From JAXLXE01 sp046328115 (GTDB taxonomy: Bacteria; Chloroflexota; UBA6077; JACCZL01): DNA of 64,000 nt. The notes beneath the pieces are model-generated. The model made no database searches and was not told where the DNA came from. It saw only the letters and a program-made list of their open reading frames with translations. This document shows, piece by piece, positions 39,658-48,994 of the stretch. A program made the position numbers and the translations under genes. The stretch lies in the NCBI GenBank assembly GCA_046328115.1, contig JAXLXE010000004.1, forward strand, positions 248,001-312,000. The letters run 5' to 3'. How positions within the stretch are numbered: position 1 is the first letter of the stretch; each line of letters opens with the position of its first letter.

Positions 39658-41401
39658 GTTGGTAGACTCCTTCGATCTCCTGCACCAGGCGGTCCACGGT
39701 GAAGGCACCGCCGCGGAAATCGGTCACAGACTGAACGTCACGCAGGTAGCGCCCGCGCAGGAGCTGCGCGAACTGGCCGGTGTAGTTGGTCTCCGGTACG
39801 AGGACGAGCCGCTTGGACTCAATGAACGGCTTGAGCTGACCATCCGGCAGCGGCCAGAGCATGCGGGGAGCCATGGCGGCCACCTTCATGCCTCGCGCGC
39901 GTGCAGCGTCTACCGCCTCCACGACGACGCCCCAGGTGGAGCCCCAACAGAGGATGCCGATGTCCGCGTCCGCATCGCCGTACAGGTGCGCGGCCGGGGC
40001 GGCGCTGCGGGCACCCTCGAACTTCCGGAACCGTTTCCTGGTCATCTCGACATGGTTGGCCGCATCGGAACGCGGTCGCCCAGCCTCGTTGTGCTCGAGC
40101 CCGGTGGCCACGTACTGCCCGCCCTCCGTGCCCGGGATCGATGTTGGCGAGACGCCGCTCTCAGTGACTCGGTAGCGCTTGAATCCACTCTCGATGCCCG
40201 GGCCGTTCTGCCCTGTTGGCCGGTGCGTGAGCCGATCCACGATCTGGATTCTGGACAGATCCGGCGCGGGGATGCTTTCACTGCGGACACCCAGGATGGT
40301 GTCCGTCAGCAGGAGCACGGGCATCTGGAACTCTTCCGCCAGGTTGAAGGCGTTGATGGCCTGAGTGAAGCAATCAGAGACGGAGACCGGTGCCAGGACG
40401 ATCCGCTGGATCTCACCATGGCCGCCTACCGCGGCCAGGAGCAGATCTCCCTGTTCCTGCCGGGTGGGCATACCCGTGGAGGGGCCAGCGCGCTGGGCGT
40501 CCACGATCACCACCGGGATCTCAGCCATCGAAGCCAGCCCCATGAGCTCAACCATCAAGCTCACACCTGGGCCGGAGGTAGCGGTCATGGACCGTCGCCC
40601 CGCGTAGGATGACCCGATGGCCATGCCCAGGGCCGACATCTCATCCTCTGCCTGCACCACGGCGCCGCCGATCTTGGGCAGCTCCGTAGCCAGGAACTCC
40701 ATGATGTCCGTCGCAGGTGTGATGGGGTAACCGGCGTACACCCGGCAGCCGCCGGCGATGGCGCCCATGGCGATAGCCTGGTTGCCGGAGAGCACGACTC
40801 GGGATTCTGTGGAGGGCGAAGGCTGCACCTGGAGGGAGCCGCGCTCTGGGATGTTCCGCTGGACGTAACCCATGCCCGCGTCCAGGGCGGCGTAGTTCTT
40901 GTCCAGCACCTCCTGGCCCTTGCGGGCGAAGCGCTGGTGGAGCAGCTTACGCACGTACTCCGGATCCAGACCGAAGAGCGCGGCCATGGCGCCCACGGCC
41001 ACCACGTTCTTGCCCAGCTCAAACTGGAGCTCGCGCTTGGCAATATCCGTGAGCGGGAGTGCATGCTGCTGGTACCGACCGGTGTTCTCCGGCGGCGAGA
41101 ACTCACTGGCATCGTACAGCAGGAGACCGCCATCTCGAAGCTCCGCGATGTTGCGTACGTAGCCCTCCTGGTTGAATGCGAGCAAGATGTCCACCGCGTC
41201 GCCCCGGGAGTGCAGCCGATGCCCGCTCAATCGGACCTGGTACAGAGAATGCCCGCCCTTGATCTCCGCCGGCGGGACAGAGTCTGTCAGTACCGCATAC
41301 CCGGCCCTGGCCGCGGAGAGCGTCAACAACTGGCCGGTGCTGAGCACACCCTCGCCAGCCTCACCGGCAACCCGGATCACCAGGTCGTCGCGCTGTGCCA
41401 T
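39650..41401 (-). CDS. korA: 2-oxoacid:ferredoxin oxidoreductase, fused gamma-alpha subunit
   Basis: A 583-residue fusion. Residues 1-190 form the gamma domain (LVIRVAGEAGEGVLSTGQLL, SVPPAEIKGGHSLYQVRLSG, VDILLAFNQEGY). Residues about 205-583 form the alpha part (VVLSGNQAIAMGAIAGGCRV, YAGYPITPATDIMEFLATEL, VVQAEDEMSALGMAIGSSYA, MTATSGPGVSLMVELMG, PVVIVDAQRAGPSTGMPTRQ). The start at 41401 has GGAGGAAAG. Oxygen-tolerant two-subunit Kor enzymes of this form are common in aerobic bacteria. No ferredoxin gene is adjacent. Confidence 0.92.
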   Translation of the reverse strand: MAQRDDLVIRVAGEAGEGVLSTGQLLTLSAARAGYAVLTDSVPPAEIKGGHSLYQVRLSGHRLHSRGDAVDILLAFNQEGYVRNIAELRDGGLLLYDASEFSPPENTGRYQQHALPLTDIAKRELQFELGKNVVAVGAMAALFGLDPEYVRKLLHQRFARKGQEVLDKNYAALDAGMGYVQRNIPERGSLQVQPSPSTESRVVLSGNQAIAMGAIAGGCRVYAGYPITPATDIMEFLATELPKIGGAVVQAEDEMSALGMAIGSSYAGRRSMTATSGPGVSLMVELMGLASMAEIPVVIVDAQRAGPSTGMPTRQEQGDLLLAAVGGHGEIQRIVLAPVSVSDCFTQAINAFNLAEEFQMPVLLLTDTILGVRSESIPAPDLSRIQIVDRLTHRPTGQNGPGIESGFKRYRVTESGVSPTSIPGTEGGQYVATGLEHNEAGRPRSDAANHVEMTRKRFRKFEGARSAAPAAHLYGDADADIGILCWGSTWGVVVEAVDAARARGMKVAAMAPRMLWPLPDGQLKPFIESKRLVLVPETNYTGQFAQLLRGRYLRDVQSVTDFRGGAFTVDRLVQEIEGVYQHA

Positions 41402-41503
41402 CTTTCCTCCATGCTCGATCGGCGCCATTGCCCCGAGCGGAATGGCAGCGCGCACCCATACTTGCGCACTACCCCTCCCCCGCGGTCAAAACGCGACGCT
41501 ATC

Positions 41504-41520
41504 CGCGAAGCAGCTTCGCG
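41504..41520. repeat. Inverted repeat upstream of korA
   Basis: CGCGAAGC-A-GCTTCGCG, an 8-bp perfect dyad, lies about 100 nt upstream of the korA start and 166 nt downstream of the EVE gene stop. It could be a regulator site or part of a terminator. Confidence 0.4.
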
Positions 41521-41686
41521 AATCCCCTGCGCCGCGCGCAGCGAAAGACCAGGGAGCAGATGCTGGGCTGTGTGCGTAAGACGCGTCCTTGGTCTTCAGA
41601 GTTTTCGCAACCACTAAGTATACCGACACCCTGATGGGCTCGCTAGAAGAACGCGCGCGCCGGTGGGCGGGGGACGGAGCCTAACT

Positions 41687-42232
41687 CTAGCCCGAGTGGT
41701 TGGCACCCGCCACGGCCTCAGCCACCCGGGCCGGGGGCTCACCGCTCTCCGAGGGCGGCTGCGGACGCGCCCGCTGCCGCGGGCCTGCCCCAAGCCGCCG
41801 CATCTCGTGCTCAACGATTGAGAAATCAGACGAGGAGAGGAGATGAACCTGCCCCTGGAAGGCAAGCGGCCAGTCCTCCGGGGCCCAGCGCTTCACGTAC
41901 TGCAATCGCGGCGCGATCTGATAGGCATCCAGATGCTCTGCCTCATCCAACATGAAGTCGGGCTGCAGGGGGATGCGCCACGGAAACACATCGTTTCGAC
42001 GCTCATTGTTCTGCCAGATGACGCGGTGATCCTCGAAGAATCCGGACGTCACCGTGGCGGTGCAGGCGAACACGCGCTCGTGAGAGATGAAGATGAGGAT
42101 CCTGTCCCCCGGCAGCATTCGCTCAGCCTTCTTCCGGTGGCGCGCCTTGAGTCCCAGGAGGGTGTAGCCGCGCTCGCGCGAGATCTCGTGATTCTCCGGA
42201 GTGGTCACGATCATCCAGTGGCTGCCAGGCAT
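41687..42232 (-). CDS. EVE-domain (PUA-like) protein
   Basis: A 181-residue protein from ATG 42232: MPGSHWMIVTTPENHEISRE, LLGLKARHRKKAERMLPGDR, ILIFISHERVFACTATVTSG, FFEDHRVIWQNNERRNDVFP, WRIPLQPDFMLDEAEHLDAY. It ends in a basic Pro/Arg tail. EVE domains are beta-barrels related to PUA and YTH that bind modified bases. Here the protein is stand-alone. The frame extends to 42292, but the upstream ATG choice is not supported by a ribosome site. It is divergent from the iron transporter operon. Confidence 0.8.
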   Translation of the reverse strand: MPGSHWMIVTTPENHEISRERGYTLLGLKARHRKKAERMLPGDRILIFISHERVFACTATVTSGFFEDHRVIWQNNERRNDVFPWRIPLQPDFMLDEAEHLDAYQIAPRLQYVKRWAPEDWPLAFQGQVHLLSSSDFSIVEHEMRRLGAGPRQRARPQPPSESGEPPARVAEAVAGANHSG

Positions 42233-42420
42233 GGCGTATCCCCGCTCACGCGCCATTGGTGATGAGGTGGCAATGGCGCGATAGTGGCTCAAGCATACCA
42301 GGGGTCTGACACAGCACGAGGCATCGGTCGAAACGCCCCACTAGACGCCTGGTCCCACCGGAGGGTTACCGGCGTGGATTGGAACCGCGCGGATGTCTTT
42401 TGCGTCGCGTTCCCGGGGTC

Positions 42421-42426
42421 TATACT
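42421..42426 (+). promoter_or_regulatory. Candidate -10 box (TATACT) of the iron ABC operon
   Basis: GGGTC-TATACT-GGCCC lies 74 nt upstream of the binding-protein start. A T-rich TTTTGCG at about 42398-42404 could be the -35. The -10 is the same hexamer as in front of the peptide ABC operon at 21486. Confidence 0.5.
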
Positions 42427-42499
42427 GGCCCAGAGCGCCCGCCCCGTCCCTTCTGGCTCTCGAAGGGCGGGAACCACGGAAGAGAGCACGGAGGAGAGA

Positions 42500-43720
42500 A
42501 TGAGTCACCAGCGTTTCGATCGCACCGCCGCGTCACGTCGTCGATTCCTGCGCGGCGTGGTAGCGGGAGGGGCCGGTCTGGCCATCATGCCGGTCCTGGC
42601 GGCTTGCTCTAGTGCGCCAGCCGCGCCGGCGCCCGCCAAGTCGGAGGCCAAGCCCGCCGAGGCGCCGAAGCCGGCCGCGCCGGTGGCACCAGCGGCGTCG
42701 CCCGCCGCGAGCCCGTCACCCAGCCCGGCGGCCGCTGCGCCCGCGCAGGCTGCCCCAGCCGCGGCAGCCGCGAAGCCCACCGGCAAGATCGCGGTGTACT
42801 CGGCGCTCAACGAGTCCACGAATAACGCGTTTGTGGACGCGTTCAAGAAGTCCACGCCGGGCGTGGACGTGGAGATCCTGCCCCTGGCCGCGGCAGGTGA
42901 GCTCCAGACGCGGATCCGGACTGAGAAGGCCTCTCCCAAGGCAGACGTGTTCATTGGGGGCTCCAGCGAGTTTCACGACCCGCTGGGCAAAGAGGGACTG
43001 CTGGAGACCTACAAGTCCCCCAACGCCGCGGCCGTGGACGACGCCTTCAAGGATCCAAACGGGATGTGGACGGGCTGGTACCTTGGGATCTTCGGTCTGG
43101 TGGTGAACAAGGACCGCTGGACTAAAGAGATGGCCGGTAAGGACAAGCCCAAGACGTGGGATGACCTGACGGCCGCCGACCTCAAGGGCAAGCTAGACAT
43201 GCCCGACCCGGTCAAGACGGGTGGTGGGTACATCTGCCTGGCAACGCAAGTCTTCCGCTTCAACAAGGATGAAGAGAAGGCCATGGAGTTCATGAAGAAG
43301 CTCCACGCAAACGTAGGCCAGTACGTGGGCACCGCCCCACAGGGCATCGAGCTGGTGGGCCAGGGCCAGTTTCTCATGGGGCCAAACTGGGGACACGACA
43401 TCCTGACCGCGGCCAGCAAGGGAATGCCTGTGGAGTTCGTGGCACCGGATCCCACGGCCAACGAGATTGGCGCCATCAGCATCGTCAAGGGCGGCCCCAA
43501 CACCAACGCGGCGAAGGCATTTGTGGACTGGTCGCTCACGAAGGAGGCGGGCGAGCTGAACGTGAAGCTCTCCAATCGTCTCTCCGTGCTGAAGGACGTG
43601 CCGCCGGCCCCAGGGGCGCCCACGCTGCAGTCCGTGAAGCTCGTGAGCTACGACCGGGTCTGGGCCACGGAGAACAAAGACCGATTGATCAAGAAGTGGC
43701 AAGCGGCCGTAGGTTTCTAG
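42500..43720 (+). CDS. Ferric-iron-type ABC solute-binding lipoprotein
   Basis: A 406-residue binding protein. The leader SRRRFLRGVVAGGAGLAIMP is Tat-like, with lipobox VLAAC. A Pro/Ala/Ser/Lys linker of about 55 residues comes before the FutA/FbpA-type domain (GKIAVYSALNESTNNAFVDA, TPGVDVEILPLAAAGELQTR, KADVFIGGSSEFHDPLGKEG, GMWTGWYLGIFGLVVNKDRW, AFVDWSLTKEAGELN). ATG 42500 has GGAGGAGAG. The fold binds Fe3+ or small anions such as thiamine or phosphonates. Iron is suggested by the partner genes but not proved, since the Tyr ligands are not clear. Confidence 0.88.
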   Translation: MSHQRFDRTAASRRRFLRGVVAGGAGLAIMPVLAACSSAPAAPAPAKSEAKPAEAPKPAAPVAPAASPAASPSPSPAAAAPAQAAPAAAAAKPTGKIAVYSALNESTNNAFVDAFKKSTPGVDVEILPLAAAGELQTRIRTEKASPKADVFIGGSSEFHDPLGKEGLLETYKSPNAAAVDDAFKDPNGMWTGWYLGIFGLVVNKDRWTKEMAGKDKPKTWDDLTAADLKGKLDMPDPVKTGGGYICLATQVFRFNKDEEKAMEFMKKLHANVGQYVGTAPQGIELVGQGQFLMGPNWGHDILTAASKGMPVEFVAPDPTANEIGAISIVKGGPNTNAAKAFVDWSLTKEAGELNVKLSNRLSVLKDVPPAPGAPTLQSVKLVSYDRVWATENKDRLIKKWQAAVGF

Positions 43721-43727
43721 CGGCTCG

Positions 43728-43757
43728 GGCGGGGAGGCGCTACGACGCCTCCTCGCC
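43728..43757 (+). other. Intercistronic mRNA hairpin after the binding-protein gene
   Basis: GGCGGGGAGGCG pairs with CGCCTCCTCGCC (12 bp, one G-U wobble) across a 6-nt loop. It lies 8 nt after the stop and 18 nt before the permease ATG. This is the same layout as the hairpin at 23382 in the other importer. Confidence 0.7.
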
Positions 43758-43775
43758 TGAACCAGCACCACCCCG

Positions 43776-45398
43776 ATGCTAGTGTTCCTGCGCGAGCCAT
43801 CGCTGGGGCTCACCACGCTTGCGTTGGTAAGCCTGATGGCCGCGTTCATCGTCTATCCGCAGTTCCAGGTCGTGCTTGCGCCTGGCCTGGCCGGCTACGA
43901 GGCCTTCTTCCGTGAGGGGCCCAACTGGATCCGCGCTACCCAGAACAGCCTGGTGGTGATGCTGCTGAGCACCACCACGGCGGTGACGCTGGGCTTCTTC
44001 TACGCCTACGCCATGGTGTACAGCGCCATGCCGTGGAAGCCGTTCTTCCGCTTGATCGCGGTGCTGCCCATGCTCTCACCACCGTTTGTCGTGGCAGCCA
44101 GCTACATCCTGTTGTTCGGACCGCGCGGACTGATCACCTATTACGTCTTTGGCGCGTCGCCCAACATCCTCGGGCTGTACGGCCTCTGGGGCGTCCAGAC
44201 GATTGCGTTCTTCCCCTACGCGTACCAGTTGATCGCGGATGTGCTGGCGCGGTCCGATCCCCGGCTGGAGCAGGCCGCGCGCAACTTGGGAGCCAATCCC
44301 TGGCACGTTTTCCGCACGGTCACCCTCCCGCTCTCCAGGCCAGGCCTGGTGGCCGCCGTGCTCCTGGTGGCGATCTACATCGTGGAGGATTTCGGCAATC
44401 CGGCCCTCATCGCCGGGCAGTTCACGGTCTTGCCAACGCTGGCGTACGGCCTGATCAGCGGTTTTGGGGACTTCGCCGGCGCGGCTGTGGTGAGCACCAT
44501 CCTGCTGGGGCTGGCCATGATCCTCTACGTTGGACGCATCAAGCTGGAGGGTCAGCGGGGCTACGTGACCGTGAGTGGCAGGGGCTCGTCCATCCCCAGA
44601 CCGCCGGTCCCGCCCACCGTCACGTGGGCCTGCTTCGCGCTGTGCCTGGCGCTCTCCATTCTCATCATCCTGGTGTACGGGGTGCTGGTGCTGAGCGCGC
44701 TGGTAGAAGCATATCCCTTCAATTTCAGCCCAACGCTGAAGCACTTCGCCTACGTCGGTGCGCACTTCACGTCGCTCCGAAACAGCCTGGTGTACGCGGT
44801 GATCGCGGCCATCGGTTGCTCCGCGTTCGCGGTGCTGCTGGCGTACATCGTCCAGCGCAAAGAGTGGCGGGGCCGCTCCGTGGTGGACTTCGTCGCCATC
44901 ACACCCGCCGCCGTGCCGGGCATCTTCTTTGGGATCGGCTACGCGACCACCTTCAACCAGCCGTGGTTGGACTGGCTAGACCGCGGCGCATTGATCACGC
45001 TGAGCATGATCTTCTGGAACATCCCCGTGGGCTACCGCGCCGCGATTGCCGGCTTGCAGCAGATAGACCGGTCCATCGACGAGGCGGCGACGAGCCTGGG
45101 TGCCGGGAGCCTGCGCTCATTCCGAGATGTGCTCTTCCCGATCCTCCGTGGTCCACTAACCACCGGGTTCGTGACGGCCTTCGTTCGGGCCATCACCACG
45201 CTTTCCGTGGTGATCTTCCTCTTTACGCCGTCCACCACGGTGGCTACCATCACGATCTTCCAACTGGTGAACGACTTCAACTGGGGCGGGGCCACGGCGT
45301 TCACCATCTCCGTGATCACGATGGCGATTGGGGTGCTGGTGATAGTCTGGGCGATTAGCGGACGGCGGCTGGGAATGAGCGAGGTCGCGGGTGGCTGA
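43776..45398 (+). CDS. Ferric-iron-type ABC permease, two fused halves
   Basis: A 540-residue permease with about twelve helices. The two halves each contain a binding-protein-dependent transport domain. The EAA-type loop of half one is PRLEQAARNLGANPWHVFRT near residue 165; that of half two is DEAATSLGAGSLRSFRDVLF near residue 435. This is the FbpB/SfuB/PotB-like arrangement, which needs no second permease gene. The last 8 nt overlap the ATPase gene start, so the operon is translationally coupled. Confidence 0.92.
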   Translation: MLVFLREPSLGLTTLALVSLMAAFIVYPQFQVVLAPGLAGYEAFFREGPNWIRATQNSLVVMLLSTTTAVTLGFFYAYAMVYSAMPWKPFFRLIAVLPMLSPPFVVAASYILLFGPRGLITYYVFGASPNILGLYGLWGVQTIAFFPYAYQLIADVLARSDPRLEQAARNLGANPWHVFRTVTLPLSRPGLVAAVLLVAIYIVEDFGNPALIAGQFTVLPTLAYGLISGFGDFAGAAVVSTILLGLAMILYVGRIKLEGQRGYVTVSGRGSSIPRPPVPPTVTWACFALCLALSILIILVYGVLVLSALVEAYPFNFSPTLKHFAYVGAHFTSLRNSLVYAVIAAIGCSAFAVLLAYIVQRKEWRGRSVVDFVAITPAAVPGIFFGIGYATTFNQPWLDWLDRGALITLSMIFWNIPVGYRAAIAGLQQIDRSIDEAATSLGAGSLRSFRDVLFPILRGPLTTGFVTAFVRAITTLSVVIFLFTPSTTVATITIFQLVNDFNWGGATAFTISVITMAIGVLVIVWAISGRRLGMSEVAGG

Positions 45399-46479
45399 AC
45401 CACACGTCCGACTGGTGGGGGTCACCAAGCGGTTTGGCTCTAACGCGGCGGCGGTGGACAACGTGTCCCTCGACGTGCCCCGCGGGAGCTTCACCACCTT
45501 CCTGGGACCATCTGGCTGCGGCAAGACCACGACGCTCCGAATGATCGCGGGCTTCTACGAGCCGGACACCGGAGACATCCTGCTGGGAGATCGGCGCATC
45601 AACGACGTGCCCGCCCACCGCCGCAGCACCGCCATGGTGTTCCAGGACTACGCCCTGTTCCCACACATGAGCGTGGCGGACAACGTGGCATACGGGCTCA
45701 AACTGGCACGCGTACCCCGCGAAGAGATGAGCAAGCGCGTGGCGGACACCCTGCGATTTCTGGGGCTGAGCGGGCTCGAGCAACGATCCCCGAATCAGCT
45801 CAGCGGTGGCCAGCAACAGCGAGTGGCCCTGGCGCGGGCGCTGGTGATGAATCCAGAGGTGCTCCTGCTGGACGAGCCGCTGTCAAACCTGGACGCAAAG
45901 CTGCGGGTGAGCATCCGCGCAGAGTTGATCTCCATCCAGCGCCACCTGGGCATCACCACCATCTACGTGACGCACGATCAGGAAGAAGCGCTGGCCATGA
46001 GCGACTGGGTAGCGGTGATGAACCGGGGCCAGGTGGTCCAGTGGGGGACACCCTGGGAGATCTACTACCAGCCACGCACGGAATTCATGGCGGACTTCGT
46101 GGGCACCGTCAACCTGATGACGTTTCCTATCCTCGAGCGAGCTCCTGGCGGTGTGCGCGTGCGTCTGGATGGGTCTCCTGATGGACACTCCGCGTTCATC
46201 GAGGCCGCTGACGCACCACCCGGCGAGGCGGCACGCGTAGCCGTGCGCCCCGAGAGCCTCACCGTGGTGCCGCTGAACGCCGACCCTGGCGCTCTGATGG
46301 CGCTCCAGGGGCAGATCGTGCGCAAGACGTTCCTGGGCCATCTGATGCGCTACACCGTACGCATAGGCGAGCACGAGTGGCTGGTGGACCAGCCCGACCC
46401 TGGCGCCTCAGCCCCACTGGACGGGGACGTGCACGTGCTCTTCAACCCTAGGCGGGCTCACGTGGTACACCCCGACTGA
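45391..46479 (+). CDS. ABC transporter ATP-binding protein (FbpC/PotA type)
   Basis: A 362-residue ATPase. Visible motifs are Walker A GPSGCGKTTT, Q-loop VFQDYALFPHM, signature LSGGQQQRVALARAL, Walker B VLLLDEPLSNLDAKLR and switch His THDQEEALAMSD. A C-terminal TOBE-like regulatory domain includes AARVAVRPESLTVV. It starts with a GTG overlapping the permease gene. It completes a full importer with the lipoprotein and fused permease; the substrate may be ferric iron, putrescine/spermidine or another small solute. Confidence 0.92.
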   Translation: MAEPHVRLVGVTKRFGSNAAAVDNVSLDVPRGSFTTFLGPSGCGKTTTLRMIAGFYEPDTGDILLGDRRINDVPAHRRSTAMVFQDYALFPHMSVADNVAYGLKLARVPREEMSKRVADTLRFLGLSGLEQRSPNQLSGGQQQRVALARALVMNPEVLLLDEPLSNLDAKLRVSIRAELISIQRHLGITTIYVTHDQEEALAMSDWVAVMNRGQVVQWGTPWEIYYQPRTEFMADFVGTVNLMTFPILERAPGGVRVRLDGSPDGHSAFIEAADAPPGEAARVAVRPESLTVVPLNADPGALMALQGQIVRKTFLGHLMRYTVRIGEHEWLVDQPDPGASAPLDGDVHVLFNPRRAHVVHPD

Positions 46480-46504
46480 GCCCGACCAGGACGCCGAGAC
46501 TACG

Positions 46505-46909
46505 ATGACAGAACGGCCCATCCTCCACCATCGCGGTGGCACCATCCGAGTGGCTGACGAGGCTGACCGAGCGGCACCATCGGATGGGCCGCGCACGTTG
46601 GCGACGTACCGCCGTCGCTTTGATTACCGAATGCTGCGCGTCGCTCGGCGGTGCGAAAATGAGTTCATCCTGTTCGACGAGGCTCGCCGCGAAAGCTGGA
46701 TCCTGTATCCGCCGCGTTCCGAGTACGACTTCCTCAAACGCCCGTCCCGAGACAGCCTGCTGGTGGAACATCGGAGCTGGGAGCCATATCGGGAGGTGAT
46801 GGAACACACGCTTCGCCCCGCTGACGGCTGCGTGGAGCACGGGCTGGACTGCGGAGCGCAGAGCGCGCTGGAGGCCAGTCTGGCAAACGGCTGGGACCCG
46901 TTCAGATGA
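46505..46909 (+). CDS. Hypothetical protein (134 aa)
   Basis: A soluble, charged protein starting MTERPILHHRGGTIRVADEA, with RFDYRMLRVARRCENEFILF and ESWILYPPRSEYDFLKRPSR. It ends VEHGLDCGAQSALEASLANG. No membrane segment or known motif is seen. It starts 25 nt after the ABC operon and could be co-transcribed, but nothing links it to transport. Function unknown. Confidence 0.5.
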   Translation: MTERPILHHRGGTIRVADEADRAAPSDGPRTLATYRRRFDYRMLRVARRCENEFILFDEARRESWILYPPRSEYDFLKRPSRDSLLVEHRSWEPYREVMEHTLRPADGCVEHGLDCGAQSALEASLANGWDPFR

Positions 46910-47361
46910 AGTCTGCTTCCGCGCGACCATAGCTGTGACGCGATCGTAGCGATTTCGTCAGAATCGCGAACTCGCGATTGTCACGTGCCGACCGGCAGGG
47001 CATTCAGCGCACTGAGGAGGGCGAGAAACGCGCCCAGGCGCAGACCCCGTCTGACGATCTGGTGAGTGTGAACACCGTCTCTGCGGTGGCGCGATTCGCC
47101 GCCCGATTCTGCGCAAACGTGTAGCGGATCTTGACGAAGTGCCGCGGGTCGCCGCATACTGGCACCGGCCTCTTGCTTGTCGCCCGCCCGCGAATTTACG
47201 GAAGGAAAACGATGAGCAAACGGTAGGGGGGCGAATCCGATGACACACTCGATCGTTATGATAAGGCGATCTCGCGACCCGGGGGCGCGAGCGCTACTGC
47301 CGCCTCGCCAGATACCCAGACGGGCGCCGCGGCATGGTGGGTACCTCGAAAGGAGCGGAGC
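46910..47361. other. Intergenic stretch with a small dyad
   Basis: No gene is recognised. AATCGCG-AACT-CGCGATT at 46962-46979 is a perfect 7-bp inverted repeat with a 4-nt gap, suitable as an operator. A TTATGATAAG patch near 47256 is AT-rich enough to hold a promoter for the secreted protein at 47362, which has GGAGCGGAGC just before its ATG. Confidence 0.45.
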
Positions 47362-48864
47362 ATGAGTGAGAATCCGGTGAACGGTTCAGCGCCCGAGGCC
47401 ACGGGGAAGCTCGCGCGCACGTTTGGGCCGGGCCGGCGGCGGGTGATGCTCCGCTGGCTCGCCGCTGGCGTTGGCGCCGGTCTTCTGGCGCAGCGGACGA
47501 GCGAGCGCGTAGAGGCGACTGACGGTCAGCCAATTTTGGCCGCGACCACAAATACCGCCTCCACGCTCACGACGCTCTCCGCTGGACCGCCGGCCAACGT
47601 CCCGGGTCTGGTGGTCAAGACCAATTTCGGCGCCGCTAACGATGCGTTCAACGACGGCGTCCAAGGCTATGCGATTGGAGCGAACAACGCCGGGGCGTTT
47701 GGACGCAACAATGACGTGAACGGCATTGGCATTTCGGGCCAGGCGACGAACGGTACGGGTGCCTTCGGCGATAGCTCAGGAGGCTCCGGTGTCGCGGGCA
47801 CGTCCGTAACCGGTGCGGGTGTCTTCGGTCAGGTAACCAACCCGGCCGGCCAGGGTGGCAGATTTGACAACACCGATCCCAACGGGACCGGTCTCCTCGC
47901 AACTAGCAACAACGGCGCCGGCGCCGGCATCGCCGTGCTCGCTCAGTCGAACACCGGAATCGCCGTGGACGGGCGCAGCAACCTGGTTGGTCTGCGCGGC
48001 CTCATCCCTGGAACGGCGAACGGCCAGGTCGCCGTCCAGGGTTTCTGCACCACGGGCGCAGTTGGATCGTTAGGAATGCAGGGTGTCTCGCCGGGGGGGA
48101 TCGGGCTTCTGGGCGAGACCAATACAGGCACGGGGTTCGCCGGCCGTGCCAATAACTCTGGCGGCGCGGCGGGAACCTTTCAGAACAACACCGCCGGAAT
48201 CGCGCCCGGCGTGGCGACCGTGAGCATCACGAACCTGGCAGCGGCAAGTGCGCCTGACCAGGCCAAGGGCCTCATCGTGAACGGGAACGTCGAGATTACG
48301 AACGGACGTTTCACGGTGATCGCGGGCGCGGGCTTCAAGAACGCGGTCATGCCAACCAGCCGCGGTCTCAGCCGAATGTACTGCCTGGAAGCGTCTGTCT
48401 CCGTATTCGAAGATTACGGCCGCTCACGGCTCACGAACGGCTCGGCACGCGTCGTCGTGGACCCACTGTTCCTGGAGACCATCGAGAGCGACTTCGATGT
48501 CTATCTCACTCCACGGGGCCGCTGTAATGGGTTGTACGTAGAGTTCGAACCCGGCGCGTTCATCGTACGTGAAGTCGGCGCCGGGACATCAAACATCGAA
48601 TTCGGCTACCGAATTGTCGGGCAAGCAAAGGGACTGACGGCGGCCCACCGGCTGGCCACCCATACATCTCCAACGCCGGTGAAATTCCCCGAGGCGCCGG
48701 ACTACGACGCCACCCTCCGCAATGCACGCGCCGCTGTCCGGTCTGCGGTTCCTCGCCTGCCTACGCTTCCCGATCGAACTGGCGGCGGCGGATCGGCACC
48801 GAACAACCGAACCGCAACCCCAGCGTCCGGCAATCCCGGCTCCGCACCGCCGCCTCGTCGGTAG
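47362..48864 (+). CDS. Tat-exported repetitive protein with C-terminal conserved domain
   Basis: A 500-residue secreted protein. The N-terminus RRRVMLRWLAAGVGAGLLAQ is a Tat-type leader. The middle (residues about 60-290) is a Gly/Asn-rich imperfect repeat (GVQGYAIGANNAGAFGRNND, GIGISGQATNGTGAFGDSSG, GTGLLATSNNGAGAGIAVLA), like a beta-roll or solenoid. A C-terminal domain (SRGLSRMYCLEASVSVFEDY, DPLFLETIESDFDVYLTPRG, CNGLYVEFEPGAFIVREVGA) resembles a conserved tail found on such proteins in Chloroflexota and Actinomycetota. A disordered Pro/Gly end follows. Surface or matrix function is likely. Confidence 0.78.
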   Translation: MSENPVNGSAPEATGKLARTFGPGRRRVMLRWLAAGVGAGLLAQRTSERVEATDGQPILAATTNTASTLTTLSAGPPANVPGLVVKTNFGAANDAFNDGVQGYAIGANNAGAFGRNNDVNGIGISGQATNGTGAFGDSSGGSGVAGTSVTGAGVFGQVTNPAGQGGRFDNTDPNGTGLLATSNNGAGAGIAVLAQSNTGIAVDGRSNLVGLRGLIPGTANGQVAVQGFCTTGAVGSLGMQGVSPGGIGLLGETNTGTGFAGRANNSGGAAGTFQNNTAGIAPGVATVSITNLAAASAPDQAKGLIVNGNVEITNGRFTVIAGAGFKNAVMPTSRGLSRMYCLEASVSVFEDYGRSRLTNGSARVVVDPLFLETIESDFDVYLTPRGRCNGLYVEFEPGAFIVREVGAGTSNIEFGYRIVGQAKGLTAAHRLATHTSPTPVKFPEAPDYDATLRNARAAVRSAVPRLPTLPDRTGGGGSAPNNRTATPASGNPGSAPPPRR

Positions 48865-48889
48865 CAGCCGTTCATCACATCGTGAAAAA

Positions 48890-48913
48890 GGGGCCGGGCG
48901 CTTGCCCGGCCCT
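48890..48913 (+). terminator. Stem-loop terminator
   Basis: GGGCCGGGC / GCCCGGCCC with a 4-nt loop lies 26 nt after the stop of the secreted repetitive protein gene. It is preceded by GAAAAAG and followed by a pyrimidine-rich CTCCTCATT. Confidence 0.65.
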
Positions 48914-48994
48914 CCTCATTCCATTCTGAAGCGGGGCGGTAGTCGGGTACGATTTCCGGACGCGCCGACCGAGGCGACGACCTCAGGAGCACAA

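Noticed and set aside
43728..43757. Hairpin between the iron binding-protein and permease genes as a full terminator
   Set aside because: There is no U-tract, and the genes are functionally one operon. An mRNA-stabilising or attenuating role fits better.
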